Under the pieces are notes generated by a model that saw only the letters and a program-made list of their open reading frames with translations, did not search any database and was not told where the DNA came from. From an uncultured Lachnospira sp. (GTDB taxonomy: Bacteria; Bacillota; Clostridia; Lachnospirales; Lachnospiraceae): 64,000 nucleotides of DNA. The position numbers and the translations under genes were made by a program. Each line of letters opens with the position of its first letter. The stretch's first letter is position 1. The stretch spans positions 124,001 to 188,000 of the forward strand of contig CAJUKN010000005.1 in assembly GCA_910587485.1 (NCBI GenBank). The letters run 5' to 3'. Of the stretch, positions 8,542-16,974 are shown piece by piece.

Positions 8542-9774
8542 ATGACAAAAGTAGATATTATATCAGGTTTTTTAGGAGCAGGTAAAACAACACTTATCAG
8601 TAAACTTTTAAAAGAAGTGCTAAAAGATGAACAAGTTGTATTGATTGAAAATGAATTTGGTGAGATTGGTATTGATAGCGGATTTTTAAAGGATTCAGGC
8701 GTTGAGATAAGAGAGATGAATTCAGGGTGTATATGTTGTTCTCTTGTAGGTGATTTTGGTACATCATTAAAAGAAGTTGTAGATAAATATCACCCAGACC
8801 GAATTATTATTGAACCTTCTGGCGTTGGTAAACTGTCTGATGTTATTAAGGCAGTAAAAGACCTTCATATTGAAAATGAAATTAAGTTAAACAGTGCTTC
8901 AACCGTTGCCGATGCATCAAAAGTTAAGGTATATATGAAAAATTTTGGTGAATTTTTTAACAATCAAATTGAACATGCAGGCACCATTATTTTAAGCAGA
9001 ACACAAAATATTAACGAAGAGAAGTTAAATAAAGCAATCGATATGATTCGTGGTTTAAATCAAAATGCTCATATTATCACAACAGCTTGGGACGATTTGG
9101 AAGGCACACAGATTTTAGCTGCTATGGAAAATGTGACAAATCTTGAATTGGAGATGTTAGCAGAGCAGGCTGAAAAAGAACATGCTGCACATGAACATCA
9201 TCACCATGAGCATGATGGAGAGTGTGGCTGTGAACATCACGAGCATGAACACCATCACCACCATGAGCATGACGAGGAGTGCGGCTGTGAACATCACGAG
9301 CATGAACACCATCACCACCATGAACATGACGAGGAGTGTGGCTGTGAACATCACGAGCATGAACACCATCACCACCATGAGCATGATGAGGAGTGCGGCT
9401 GTGAACATCACGAGCATGAACACCATCACCACCATGAGCATGATGGAGAGTGCGGCTGTGAACATCACGAGCATAAACATCATCATCACCATCATGCAGA
9501 TGAAGTGTTTACAAGCTGGGGTGTGGAGACACCTAACAAGTATGAAAAAACTGCATTGCAAGAAATATTAAATAAACTTGCCAATACAGATGAATATGGA
9601 AATATTCTTCGTTCTAAGGGAATGGTTCCTGCTAGTGATGGTACATGGTTGTATTTTGATTTGGTTCCGCAAGAATATGAAATCAGAGAGGGAAAGCCAG
9701 ATTTTACGGGAAGAATTTGTGTAATTGGTGAAAAGTTACAAGAGAACAAATTAAAAGAATTATTTAGTTGTTAA
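8542..9774 (+). CDS. CobW/P47K family GTP-dependent metallochaperone with His/Cys-rich repeats
   Basis: A 410-residue CobW-family (COG0523) G3E GTPase. Walker A GFLGAGKTT is at residues 9-17, ENEFGEIGID follows, and the family metal motif CICC (in NSGCICCSL) is near residue 63. Residues 214-318 form a histidine-rich insert containing five copies of a 19-residue unit of the form EHEHHHHHEHDEECGCEHH, which could bind many zinc, nickel or cobalt ions. The CobW C-terminal domain resumes after it (TSWGVETP to the end). The G domain lacks a clear NKxD motif. The next gene is a related GTPase/YcgQ fusion, suggesting a metal-homeostasis pair. No Zur or Fur box was recognised. Confidence 0.92.
   Translation: MTKVDIISGFLGAGKTTLISKLLKEVLKDEQVVLIENEFGEIGIDSGFLKDSGVEIREMNSGCICCSLVGDFGTSLKEVVDKYHPDRIIIEPSGVGKLSDVIKAVKDLHIENEIKLNSASTVADASKVKVYMKNFGEFFNNQIEHAGTIILSRTQNINEEKLNKAIDMIRGLNQNAHIITTAWDDLEGTQILAAMENVTNLELEMLAEQAEKEHAAHEHHHHEHDGECGCEHHEHEHHHHHEHDEECGCEHHEHEHHHHHEHDEECGCEHHEHEHHHHHEHDEECGCEHHEHEHHHHHEHDGECGCEHHEHKHHHHHHADEVFTSWGVETPNKYEKTALQEILNKLANTDEYGNILRSKGMVPASDGTWLYFDLVPQEYEIREGKPDFTGRICVIGEKLQENKLKELFSC
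9197..9490 (+). repeat. 57-bp in-frame tandem repeat in the CobW gene
   Basis: Five near-identical 57-bp units, each encoding 19 residues with a CGC motif between His-rich blocks, make up the metal-binding insert. The units differ by a few silent or conservative changes (Asp-Glu-Glu versus Asp-Gly-Glu). The high identity implies recent expansion, so copy number probably varies between strains. The repeat also creates long open frames in two other frames, which are artefacts. Confidence 0.9.
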
Positions 9775-9786
9775 TGGAGGAAGGAT

Positions 9787-10734
9787 ATGGCACAAGAACA
9801 GTATCAAATTCCAATATTTTTAATCAATGGACAGCTTGACAGTGGAAAGACAAGATTTATAACAGAAACTATAGAGATGGGGCAGTTTGCGGAAGCTCAA
9901 AATAAATTGTTGATTGTGTGCGAAGAAGGTGAGGAGGAATACGACGCTCAAATGTTAAAAGATAATGGCGTTGACATAGAAGTACTCCAAAAAGAAGAAT
10001 TTACAACGGAAAAATTGAAAGAGTTGGATAAAAAATATGACCCATGGCTTGTTATTATTGAGTATAATGGCATGTGGGAACCACAGCTTATAGCAGATGT
10101 GGCTAAACCATTTGGTTGGCAGATATATCAGTCTATAACCTTATTTGATGCAACATCATTTAATGTACAATGGGCAAATATGAAGTCTATTCTTGCAGAG
10201 AGTGTTAAAAATGTAGATTTAGTTGTATTTAATCGGTGTAAAAGCAGTATGCAGCTTGGTAATTATAGAAGAAGCATAAAGGCATTAAATTCTGCTGTTC
10301 AAATTGTTTTTGAAGATGAAAAAGGTGAGATGATGTCAATAGCAGAGCAGCTTCCATATGATATCCATGCAGATGTAATAGAAATTGATGATTGTGATTA
10401 TGGCATTTGGTATATGGATGTATCGGAACGACCAGAAGTATATAAAAATAAGACAGTTCAATTTAAAGGACAAGTTCTTAAAAATAAATATTTTAAGGAT
10501 AAAAATTTTGTGCCGGGACGTAAGGTTATGACTTGTTGTGCTGATGATACACAGTTTGTAGGATATATCAGTTTTTATGATAATATTGCATCACTTGAAA
10601 ATAAACAGTGGGTTACTGTTACAGCAACAGTCAAATTTGAGTTTCAAATGGCTTACAAGAAAAAAGGACCAGTGTTGTATGTTAGTAAGGTAGTGGAAGC
10701 AGAAGCACCAAAAGAAGAACTGGTGTACTTCTAA
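9787..10734 (+). CDS. CobW-like P-loop domain fused to a YcgQ/TIGR03943-like C-terminal domain
   Basis: A 315-residue protein. The N-terminal part (to about residue 205) is a CobW-like P-loop domain with GQLDSGKT as its Walker A region; the CxCC metal motif is absent. The C-terminal ~110 residues, with VYKNKTVQFKGQV, GRKVMTCCADDTQFVGY and VVEAEAPKEELVYF, resemble the C-terminus of YcgQ/TIGR03943 proteins, which are paired with a permease and YciC in bacilli. The fusion reading is from remembered family motifs. It begins 12 bases after the CobW gene with AGGAAGGA before the ATG, so they form an operon. A role in metal supply is inferred. Confidence 0.72.
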   Translation: MAQEQYQIPIFLINGQLDSGKTRFITETIEMGQFAEAQNKLLIVCEEGEEEYDAQMLKDNGVDIEVLQKEEFTTEKLKELDKKYDPWLVIIEYNGMWEPQLIADVAKPFGWQIYQSITLFDATSFNVQWANMKSILAESVKNVDLVVFNRCKSSMQLGNYRRSIKALNSAVQIVFEDEKGEMMSIAEQLPYDIHADVIEIDDCDYGIWYMDVSERPEVYKNKTVQFKGQVLKNKYFKDKNFVPGRKVMTCCADDTQFVGYISFYDNIASLENKQWVTVTATVKFEFQMAYKKKGPVLYVSKVVEAEAPKEELVYF

Positions 10735-10755
10735 TTAGGAACGGAGATATCACAA

Positions 10756-11685
10756 ATGATTCAAGATATAGAACCAAAGCATTTGGATAATCAATATAAA
10801 CATAGCAAGCCAAGAATTATGGATACTATTTTTTTGTTTGAAGGCAGCAGTATACTTGGCAAACAAACAGGTAATGTTATTACTTATCCAAGTTATGTAG
10901 AGTTTGTAGGAAAAGTAGAAAGTACGCAAAAATGTAGTATTGATAAAATTTATAATTTTATCTATCTATTTTCAGTTGATGAGGATAAATATTTTCTTGC
11001 GGTTGCTAAGAATATAGTAGAAAAAGGTACATTTCAAGGAGAATTAGCAGATTCTAATATTCATAAAGAATATGATAATATCTTAGAGGGCTATTCATTT
11101 ATAGGTGTAAATATATTTAGAAATTCATTGCCAAAAGCAGTTGCTTTTGCTGCTATCACTGCATTTCATCTTCATTGTTGGTATCGGGATAATCGCTTTT
11201 GTGGGCGATGTGGAAAAGAGACGGTACATGATGATAAAGAGAGAATGTTAAAATGTCCTGTCTGTGGCAATATCATCTATCCTAAAATTTGTCCAGCAGT
11301 TATTGTGGCAGTTACGAATGGTGATAAAATTCTTCTTACAAAATATGTTGGCAGAACCTATAAAAATTATGCTCTTATAGCAGGTTTTACGGAGATTGGC
11401 GAAACAGTCGAAGAAACAGTAATTCGTGAAGTAAAGGAAGAGGTTGGAATTAATGTTAAGAATATAAGGTATTATAAAAGTCAGCCTTGGGGATTATCCG
11501 GTTCATTGTTGTATGGTTTTTATTGTGAATTGGATGGCAGTGATGATATCATACTTCAAGAAGATGAATTGTCTGTTGGCAAATGGGTTTCTGCTTTTGA
11601 ATTGGATTTAGAAAAAGATGAGATTAGTCTTACTAGAGAAATGATATGTAAATTTGTTGAAAAGGTGCGTGGAATGGATAATTAG
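10756..11685 (+). CDS. nudC: NADH pyrophosphatase (Nudix hydrolase NudC)
   Basis: A 309-residue NudC-type Nudix enzyme that cleaves NAD(H) to NMN(H) and AMP and can remove NAD caps from RNA in characterised members. It has a zinc ribbon (C149, C152, C167, C170), a Nudix box starting at G210 with REVKEEVG at 224-231, and the NudC signature SQPW at 242-245. GGAACGGAG before the ATG supports the start. It follows the GTPase gene by 21 bases and ends at a strong terminator, so it is the last gene of the CobW operon. Zinc dependence gives a plausible link to its neighbours. Confidence 0.93.
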   Translation: MIQDIEPKHLDNQYKHSKPRIMDTIFLFEGSSILGKQTGNVITYPSYVEFVGKVESTQKCSIDKIYNFIYLFSVDEDKYFLAVAKNIVEKGTFQGELADSNIHKEYDNILEGYSFIGVNIFRNSLPKAVAFAAITAFHLHCWYRDNRFCGRCGKETVHDDKERMLKCPVCGNIIYPKICPAVIVAVTNGDKILLTKYVGRTYKNYALIAGFTEIGETVEETVIREVKEEVGINVKNIRYYKSQPWGLSGSLLYGFYCELDGSDDIILQEDELSVGKWVSAFELDLEKDEISLTREMICKFVEKVRGMDN

Positions 11686-11790
11686 TTGACTAAAAGAAAG
11701 CATTTTGTCTGCATTTTTAGCATTTATTTGACTGTGGTATATTGATAAATAAAAAATGCTAATATAGTTTATTCTTCAAAAAATAAATAC

Positions 11791-11834
11791 AGCCAATAAC
11801 ACATCAATTAAAATGTGATTATTGGCTCTTTTTT
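11791..11834 (+). terminator. Intrinsic terminator of the CobW-nudC operon
   Basis: The stem AGCCAATAACACAT (from 11791) pairs with ATGTG-A-TTATTGGCT (to 11827) with a single bulge and an 8-base loop, followed by C and six Ts. Confidence 0.9.
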
Positions 11835-11943
11835 AATAGCAAAGTTGTATTCTAATTATGAACTATACTTTAAACAAAGCAGAATTAAAAATAAATGTGT
11901 CAAAAGAATAGCTTTATCTTACAATCCAATCAAATGTCTGTTT

Positions 11944-12156
11944 CTAACCACTACATTCTGCACATTCTCCCCAAAGAGACTCTGTTAATTCTTCTAATAT
12001 ATTAAGATTTTTATGACATTGCATAATAAGTTCTTTTCTTTTTTCTGGTGAGATATTTTTTAAGCGTTCATCATGCACTTTAAATCGACTATTTTGCAAA
12101 AAATTAACAATATCATAATATACAGCAGCATTGGATGTCAAAGCGGATATTCGCAA
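11944..12156 (-). pseudogene. Small helical ORF, 5' end replaced by an intergenic repeat
   Basis: A 70-residue frame not recognised as a known family; after NAAVYYDIVNFL it is charged and helical and ends in GECAECSG. The only start in this frame is a TTG that lies inside the dispersed repeat copy D, and no Shine-Dalgarno precedes it. The first eight or so residues are therefore repeat-derived. The simplest reading is that the repeat inserted at or near the original start and left a truncated, possibly silent gene. It could also be expressed from the TTG. Confidence 0.4.
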
Positions 12157-12266
12157 TCCGCTACGCTACTTGCTCAAACCATCTATCTGCCATCGCAACG
12201 CAAGTCCTCACCCACCACTTATGCCTCTGTGGCATTGAAATGGGGAACTTTCTTGATGAGGTTAAA
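12137..12266 (-). repeat. Dispersed intergenic repeat, copy D (reverse)
   Basis: Read on the minus strand it begins TTTAACCTCATCAAGAAAG and ends GCGGATTGCGAATATCCGC-TTTGAC, matching copy B (51685-51804) over its length, including the shared GAGGCATAAGTGG core. The end forms the hairpin GCGGAT/ATCCGC. It sits between the CPBP protease gene and the truncated ORF. Confidence 0.8.
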
Positions 12267-12284
12267 ATAATAGTGATATTTTTA

Positions 12285-13082
12285 TCATAATTGTTTCGTT
12301 TCTTTTTTGTAAAATAAAACTATCATTATAATGGAGATTATGGCAAATACTAGTGTTAATAAGATTCTTGTTTTCAAATTCAATTGAGGTAAATAAGGCA
12401 TAATGAAATCTGGAAGATTTGCAAATGCGTGGACAACAATTGCTACATACAAAGATTTTGTTTTTACAAAAACTATACCAAAACATATGCCCATCAAAGT
12501 TGCGCCTATGACAAGCCATATACCACCAGCCATCAGATGTATTGCACCAAAAAGTAATGAGCTTATAAGCACAGCTATCCATGTTGGCATATTAATTTTT
12601 AATTGATTTAATACAATTCCTCGACATAATACTTCCTCCATAATTGGTTGTGCGATTAATAATGTCAAAGCCATCATAATTATACCAAAGTTAGGAAATA
12701 TGTTAGAATAAAATAAAACACTTGTTTGCATTTGTTCTGTGTTAGTAAAGGATAAATCATATGTAGCAAATGACCATGCAAAGGATAATAAAAATATAGA
12801 TATTGAAGGGAGAATATATGTTTTTATTGTTGCAGGAACAAAACTTAATTCTTTCTTAATATCTTTCTTTTGAATTTTAATGATAAAAAATCCAAAAAGA
12901 ATAACAGTAACAATATTTGATAAGATTGTCATAAAAAACAAATGATTCATGCTAAATTGCATTAATTCGTTTTCTGTTTGGATTCCAGATAGATTCCCCC
13001 ATAGCATAAATACCATTTGAATTAAAATTTGAATAACAAAATACACTATCAAATAGGCTAATGATTTTAAAAAGTTTTTCAT
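12285..13082 (-). CDS. CPBP (CAAX/Abi-type) intramembrane metalloprotease
   Basis: A 265-residue multi-pass membrane protein with the CPBP/Abi glutamic protease motifs: E149-E150 with R154 (EEVLCRG), H182 (FGAIHL), and H218/N222 (VVHAFAN). About seven hydrophobic segments are visible. Such proteins process prenylated or peptide substrates in eukaryotes; in Firmicutes many act in bacteriocin self-immunity or remain unassigned. GAAAGGTG before the minus-strand ATG supports the start. Its 3' side abuts repeat copy D. Confidence 0.9.
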   Translation of the reverse strand: MKNFLKSLAYLIVYFVIQILIQMVFMLWGNLSGIQTENELMQFSMNHLFFMTILSNIVTVILFGFFIIKIQKKDIKKELSFVPATIKTYILPSISIFLLSFAWSFATYDLSFTNTEQMQTSVLFYSNIFPNFGIIMMALTLLIAQPIMEEVLCRGIVLNQLKINMPTWIAVLISSLLFGAIHLMAGGIWLVIGATLMGICFGIVFVKTKSLYVAIVVHAFANLPDFIMPYLPQLNLKTRILLTLVFAIISIIMIVLFYKKETKQL

Positions 13083-13246
13083 TGCCAGTACACCTTTCTT
13101 TAATTTTATAAAAGACTGAACAATATAAGAAATATTTTAGCATTTATAAGTTTATTTGCATACAAAAGTATACTAAAATATAATGTAAAATGTAATGGTT
13201 TAGTTATATACTGCCAAGAATAAAAATCTTTATTGCCAGATACATC

Positions 13247-13591
13247 TTAATTTTTAGAAAATGAAGATACAACCTGTATTTTTCCTATAATATGCTGATT
13301 AAATGTTTCCAATTCTTCTGCTAAAATCCATAATTCCTGATGATAATTTGCACCAACAATATGAACTTCAAATTGTTTAAAATAGTTGTCGTCAATTTCA
13401 AATTTTGTCACATAGCCTTTGTGGTCGCTATTATATTTTACATTCCACTGTGAAGCTATCTGTGCTGCATATTGTTCATTTAATACAGGATAAAAAATAG
13501 GCTGTTCTGGCAATCTTGGCGGATATTTTGTATAATCGCTTGCTGCTATTAATTCAAGTTCTTTTGTTCCAACAGGTCTGTATAATATCAT
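13247..13591 (-). CDS. Conserved protein of unknown function
   Basis: A 114-residue acidic, soluble protein beginning MILYRPVGTKELELI, with LPEQPIFYPVLNEQYA and HKGYVTKFE. I recognise it as a widespread bacterial family, sometimes labelled ADP-ribosylation/crystallin J1 in databases, without an established function. An earlier ATG at 13615 overlaps the lysozyme gene and has no SD; the ATG at 13591 has TGGAG 7 bases before it. It follows the GH25 gene by 17 bases, and the two are probably co-transcribed. Confidence 0.75.
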   Translation of the reverse strand: MILYRPVGTKELELIAASDYTKYPPRLPEQPIFYPVLNEQYAAQIASQWNVKYNSDHKGYVTKFEIDDNYFKQFEVHIVGANYHQELWILAEELETFNQHIIGKIQVVSSFSKN

Positions 13592-13608
13592 TGTTTTACT
13601 CCATTTTA

Positions 13609-14628
13609 TTACCAAGTTTTAAAGGAGATATCCAAATCAACTTTTCCATTGATACCATCAATGGAACCAGAATCTGAATATTGCCACATTGAAAATTCAT
13701 AAGGCATATAAGGAACATCCGCATAAAAAGCATACCATTTTTCATAGTCATCCAGTCGTTCCATTTGAAGTTTTCCTGCAAAGTAGCGCATATTTGCATA
13801 AATCATAGGCGTATATCCTGCCGCTTTGATTTTCTCACAAAAGGCAATTACAATATCTGTGAGTTGTTCATTTGAAAGAGATTCTTGTCTTGCAGTGTCT
13901 TCTGTAATTTCTTCAATATCAATAACAATAGGATAAGTGATATTATAAGGAGAAATTTGATTCAAGACATATTCAGCTTCTTCTTCAGCTTCAGCAGTGG
14001 TAATTGCCTGTGAGAAAAAATATACACCGACATCAATACCATTTCGCAGAGCGTCTTTTGCATAAGTGTCAAAAGAAGTATCCTTATTAAGTGTACCACC
14101 AGTATAGCCTCGATATCCAACTCGTAACATAGCATATTCAACACCGCTATTTTTTACTTTTGAAAAATCAATATTTCCTTGATACTTTGAAGCATCAATT
14201 CCTTTATGAGAGGTGATTGTCCCATTGTCTTTATAGACAATCTCACCATTGTCTTGAGGAACAAAGTTGGAATTGACAAGCTTATTTTGTTTTAATTCAT
14301 AATTGATAGGGGTAAAGTAATAACGTCCGCCTACTGTGTATACAAACTGGTCTGCAAACATATTGCGGACTAAAGTATTGATACCAATTCCAGAATCAAG
14401 CTGTTTTTTGATGTCATCAATATGAATTTTTTTTCCATTTTCTATAGCTAGAGATTCTATCTTTTCAATTTCATCTGGTGAGTAAACGCGTGAGCCACGA
14501 TTGGTGATAAATTTTCCCATGTCTAATTTAAAAAATACGAATAATCCAATAGTCAATCCGAAAATGATAACAGCAGCCATTGTTATCATTGTAATAATAG
14601 CAATTTTTCTTTGTTTTTTACTGTTCAT
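13609..14628 (-). CDS. Membrane-anchored GH25 lysozyme (N-acetylmuramidase)
   Basis: A 339-residue protein with a single N-terminal membrane segment (about 8-34), a 110-residue linker domain and a GH25 catalytic domain from about 141. Catalytic landmarks are GID145ASKYQG and D237-I-E239 in IVIDIEE. GH25 enzymes cut the muramic acid-glucosamine bond of peptidoglycan, so this one should act on the outer face of the membrane in wall turnover. GGAGGATT before the minus-strand ATG supports the start. Confidence 0.92.
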   Translation of the reverse strand: MNSKKQRKIAIITMITMAAVIIFGLTIGLFVFFKLDMGKFITNRGSRVYSPDEIEKIESLAIENGKKIHIDDIKKQLDSGIGINTLVRNMFADQFVYTVGGRYYFTPINYELKQNKLVNSNFVPQDNGEIVYKDNGTITSHKGIDASKYQGNIDFSKVKNSGVEYAMLRVGYRGYTGGTLNKDTSFDTYAKDALRNGIDVGVYFFSQAITTAEAEEEAEYVLNQISPYNITYPIVIDIEEITEDTARQESLSNEQLTDIVIAFCEKIKAAGYTPMIYANMRYFAGKLQMERLDDYEKWYAFYADVPYMPYEFSMWQYSDSGSIDGINGKVDLDISFKTW

Positions 14629-14780
14629 AAATAATCCTCCGTATAAGATATTGTTAAAATAAATATATTGTGGTATGCTGTCCTATAGGATTTATAACTT
14701 AACATAAATTATTAAACGCACACATATATTATCTTATCAGATTTAGCTTAAAAGATAAATAGTTTAATGGAGGAAAAAGT

Positions 14781-15779
14781 ATGAGAAAATATATTGCAGA
14801 GTTTATTGGGACGTTTTTATTGACATTTATAGCATGTGGCGTTGCCTCGTTTACTGGAGGATATCAAGGCTTTTTGGGTGTTGTTGGCATCGCTTTGATA
14901 TTTGGACTAACTGTCACTGCTATGGCATATTCGATAGGCAATATATCAGGGGGTCATATTAACCCCGCAGTGTCTTTAGGAGTATTTATCAGTGGAAAAA
15001 TGTCACTTATTGATTTGTGCGGCTATGTTGTGGCACAATTACTTGGTGGTATTGTAGCCGGTTTTGCAATGCTTGGTCTGTCAAAAACATTTAATCAAGA
15101 AATTATTGAACAATATGGAAGTTATGGTTATGATTTATTAAGTTTTGGAACAAATGGATATGGTGAGGCATCGCCATTTCTTGAGGTTAATATGTGGGGT
15201 GCGCTTATTATAGAAATCATTTTGACGTTTGTTTTTGTGATAACAGTAATAGGTGTCACATCAAAAGAGGCATACAGTAAGGTTGCTGGTGTAGTGATAG
15301 GTCTTGCATTGACAACAGTTCATCTTTTTGGTATTCCATTTACAGGAACAAGTGTCAATCCTGCAAGAAGTTTCGGTCCTGCTATTGCAAAAGGAATAAC
15401 GGGTGATGTAACAGCTTTAGGACAGGTGTGGGTATTTATTGCCGGACCATGTATAGGCGCTATTATTGCGGCTGTTACATATATGTTTCTAACTGCATCT
15501 AAAACAGTGACAACAGAAAATAAGGAAATTTTCCAAGAAGATAAGAACTCAAATACAGTACAAGATGAAAAAGAAGATAATTTAAAAGATATAGAAAAAG
15601 ATATCATACAAAATGAAAAAAGAGAGTATATACAAGATGTAAAAAAGGATACGACTAAAAATACAATACAAGACCAAAATAGAGATATAACAATAAATGG
15701 AAAAGAAGATATTATACAAGATATAATGAAGGATTTAAAAAATGATATCCCACAAAATGAAAAAGAGGATACTATATAA
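14781..15779 (+). CDS. Aquaporin-family channel (MIP) with a charged C-terminal tail
   Basis: A 332-residue MIP-family channel. The two half-helix motifs are N61-P62-A63 (GGHINPAVSLG) and N193-P194-A195 (SVNPARSFGPA). The second lacks the Asp typical of glycerol facilitators (NPARD), so it is closer to AqpZ-type water channels. Six membrane segments end near residue 240. Residues 245-332 form a highly charged, low-complexity tail built from loose repeats of the type K-D-I-I-Q-x-E-K, absent from ordinary AqpZ (about 230 residues). AATGGAGG before the ATG supports the start. It is divergent from the lysozyme gene. Confidence 0.88.
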   Translation: MRKYIAEFIGTFLLTFIACGVASFTGGYQGFLGVVGIALIFGLTVTAMAYSIGNISGGHINPAVSLGVFISGKMSLIDLCGYVVAQLLGGIVAGFAMLGLSKTFNQEIIEQYGSYGYDLLSFGTNGYGEASPFLEVNMWGALIIEIILTFVFVITVIGVTSKEAYSKVAGVVIGLALTTVHLFGIPFTGTSVNPARSFGPAIAKGITGDVTALGQVWVFIAGPCIGAIIAAVTYMFLTASKTVTTENKEIFQEDKNSNTVQDEKEDNLKDIEKDIIQNEKREYIQDVKKDTTKNTIQDQNRDITINGKEDIIQDIMKDLKNDIPQNEKEDTI

Positions 15780-15958
15780 ATTTCAGTTAGTATAGTATAT
15801 GAAAAATAAATAATAGTAAAACTTAATTTTTTGTTAGATATTATGTAAAATAAACAATTGCTAGATATACTTTAGTTTTTGTTTATTTTGTTAATTTATG
15901 TTTTTAAATGATTCGTTCTAAATTTATTTGTAAAGATAAAAAATAGAAAGGAAAAGTA

Positions 15959-16666
15959 ATGTTTAAGATTAAAATAGCAGAATTGATTATTGAAATTGAT
16001 AATCGATATAATGCTGTGGAAAAACTGTGCAAAGATTATATTGTAGAGAGTGGAGACAGTATATTTCGTGTGCGTGCCAGTGATGAAGATATATTAAAGG
16101 AAAAACAGTATGGTGGGAGTTTGGACCAATATTGTGAAAGTGTATGTATATACAGAAATATTGTAAAAAAACTGCCGCTTTATGATGTCTTTTTTCTTCA
16201 TGCAGCAGTAGTTGAAGTGGATGGGCGTGCTTATGCGTTTATGGCAAAGAGTGGGACAGGTAAGACAACACATGTAAAATTGTGGTGTGACCATTTTGGG
16301 GATAGGGCGCGTATTGTCAATGGGGACAAGCCCATACTAAGATTTTCAGGAAATGAGCTTATAGCATATGGCACGCCATGGTGTGGAAAAGAAGGCTATA
16401 ATATCAATACATCAACACCAATACAAGGGATGTGTTTTATTGAGCGAAGTGAGAAAAATTCAATACGAATAATGAATAGTACAGAGATAATTAGTAAAAT
16501 ATTTCATCAGATGATTATGCCAGAGGAAGAACATTGTGTCAGCAAGATTTTAGAATTTTTAGATAATTTAGTTCAATTAAAAAAAATATGGGTTTTAGAA
16601 TGTAATATTTCACAGGAAGCTGTAAAAGTATCTTATGAGGCAATGAGTGGAAAGTCATATTCATAG
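15959..16666 (+). CDS. HPr-kinase-like protein of a RiPP-type cluster
   Basis: A 235-residue HprK-related kinase. The P-loop is AKSGTGKTTH (residues 96-105), followed by VNGDKPIL (120-127) and GTPWCGKEG (138-146). It lacks the N-terminal domain of genuine HPr kinase (about 310 residues) and the HPrK signature region is shortened. In lasso-peptide clusters a homologue (PadeK of paeninodin) phosphorylates the peptide's C-terminal residue; relatives also occur in SynChlorMet cassettes. The genes that follow support a peptide-modifying role. GAAAGGAAAAG before the ATG supports the start. No precursor-like small ORF was found in the 180 bases upstream. Confidence 0.85.
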   Translation: MFKIKIAELIIEIDNRYNAVEKLCKDYIVESGDSIFRVRASDEDILKEKQYGGSLDQYCESVCIYRNIVKKLPLYDVFFLHAAVVEVDGRAYAFMAKSGTGKTTHVKLWCDHFGDRARIVNGDKPILRFSGNELIAYGTPWCGKEGYNINTSTPIQGMCFIERSEKNSIRIMNSTEIISKIFHQMIMPEEEHCVSKILEFLDNLVQLKKIWVLECNISQEAVKVSYEAMSGKSYS

Positions 16667-16710
16667 ATGTAAAAAATATAAGCGTACAGCACGCAGAAAT
16701 GAGGGCAAAG

Positions 16711-16974
16711 ATGAAGATTAAAAAAGGGTTTATTGTAAGGCAGATAAATAATGATTATGTGGTGGCAGCAGTAGGGGAACAAAGTAAAAATTTCAATGGA
16801 ATTATCCGATTAAATCAAAGTGCTAAATTTATATGGGATATGTTGGAACAAGGAAGCAGCAAACAAGATATTGTTCGTGCTTTATTAGAAAATTATGAAA
16901 TTGGTGAAGAAAAAGCATCAGAAGATGTAGAGCATTTTATACAAAAGCTGGAGGAGGCTGAAATTCTTGAATAA
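16711..16974 (+). CDS. PqqD-like RiPP recognition element
   Basis: An 87-residue PqqD-family protein (winged-helix RiPP recognition element, RRE) expected to bind a leader peptide and present it to modifying enzymes. Typical features are GFIVRQINNDYVVAAVG near the N-terminus, RLNQSAKFIWDML in the middle and the final helix VEHFIQKLEEAEIL. An upstream ATG at 16699 exists, but its own codons supply the AGGG that is the SD for the ATG at 16711, so I chose the latter. The end overlaps the next gene by 8 bases. Confidence 0.88.
   Translation: MKIKKGFIVRQINNDYVVAAVGEQSKNFNGIIRLNQSAKFIWDMLEQGSSKQDIVRALLENYEIGEEKASEDVEHFIQKLEEAEILE

Noticed and set aside
9197..9490. CRISPR-like regular spacing of repeats
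   Set aside because: The units are contiguous and coding, with no unique spacers and no cas genes in the window.
9157..9571. Long open frames on both strands over the His-rich repeat (134 and 129 codons)
   Set aside because: They are Met/Val- or Met/Thr-rich shadows produced by the 57-bp repeat in the CobW gene, with no start signals of their own.
15959..16666. Genuine HPr kinase/phosphorylase (hprK)
   Set aside because: It lacks the N-terminal domain and full length of HprK, and sits beside a PqqD-like protein and exporter, so a peptide-modifying kinase is more likely.
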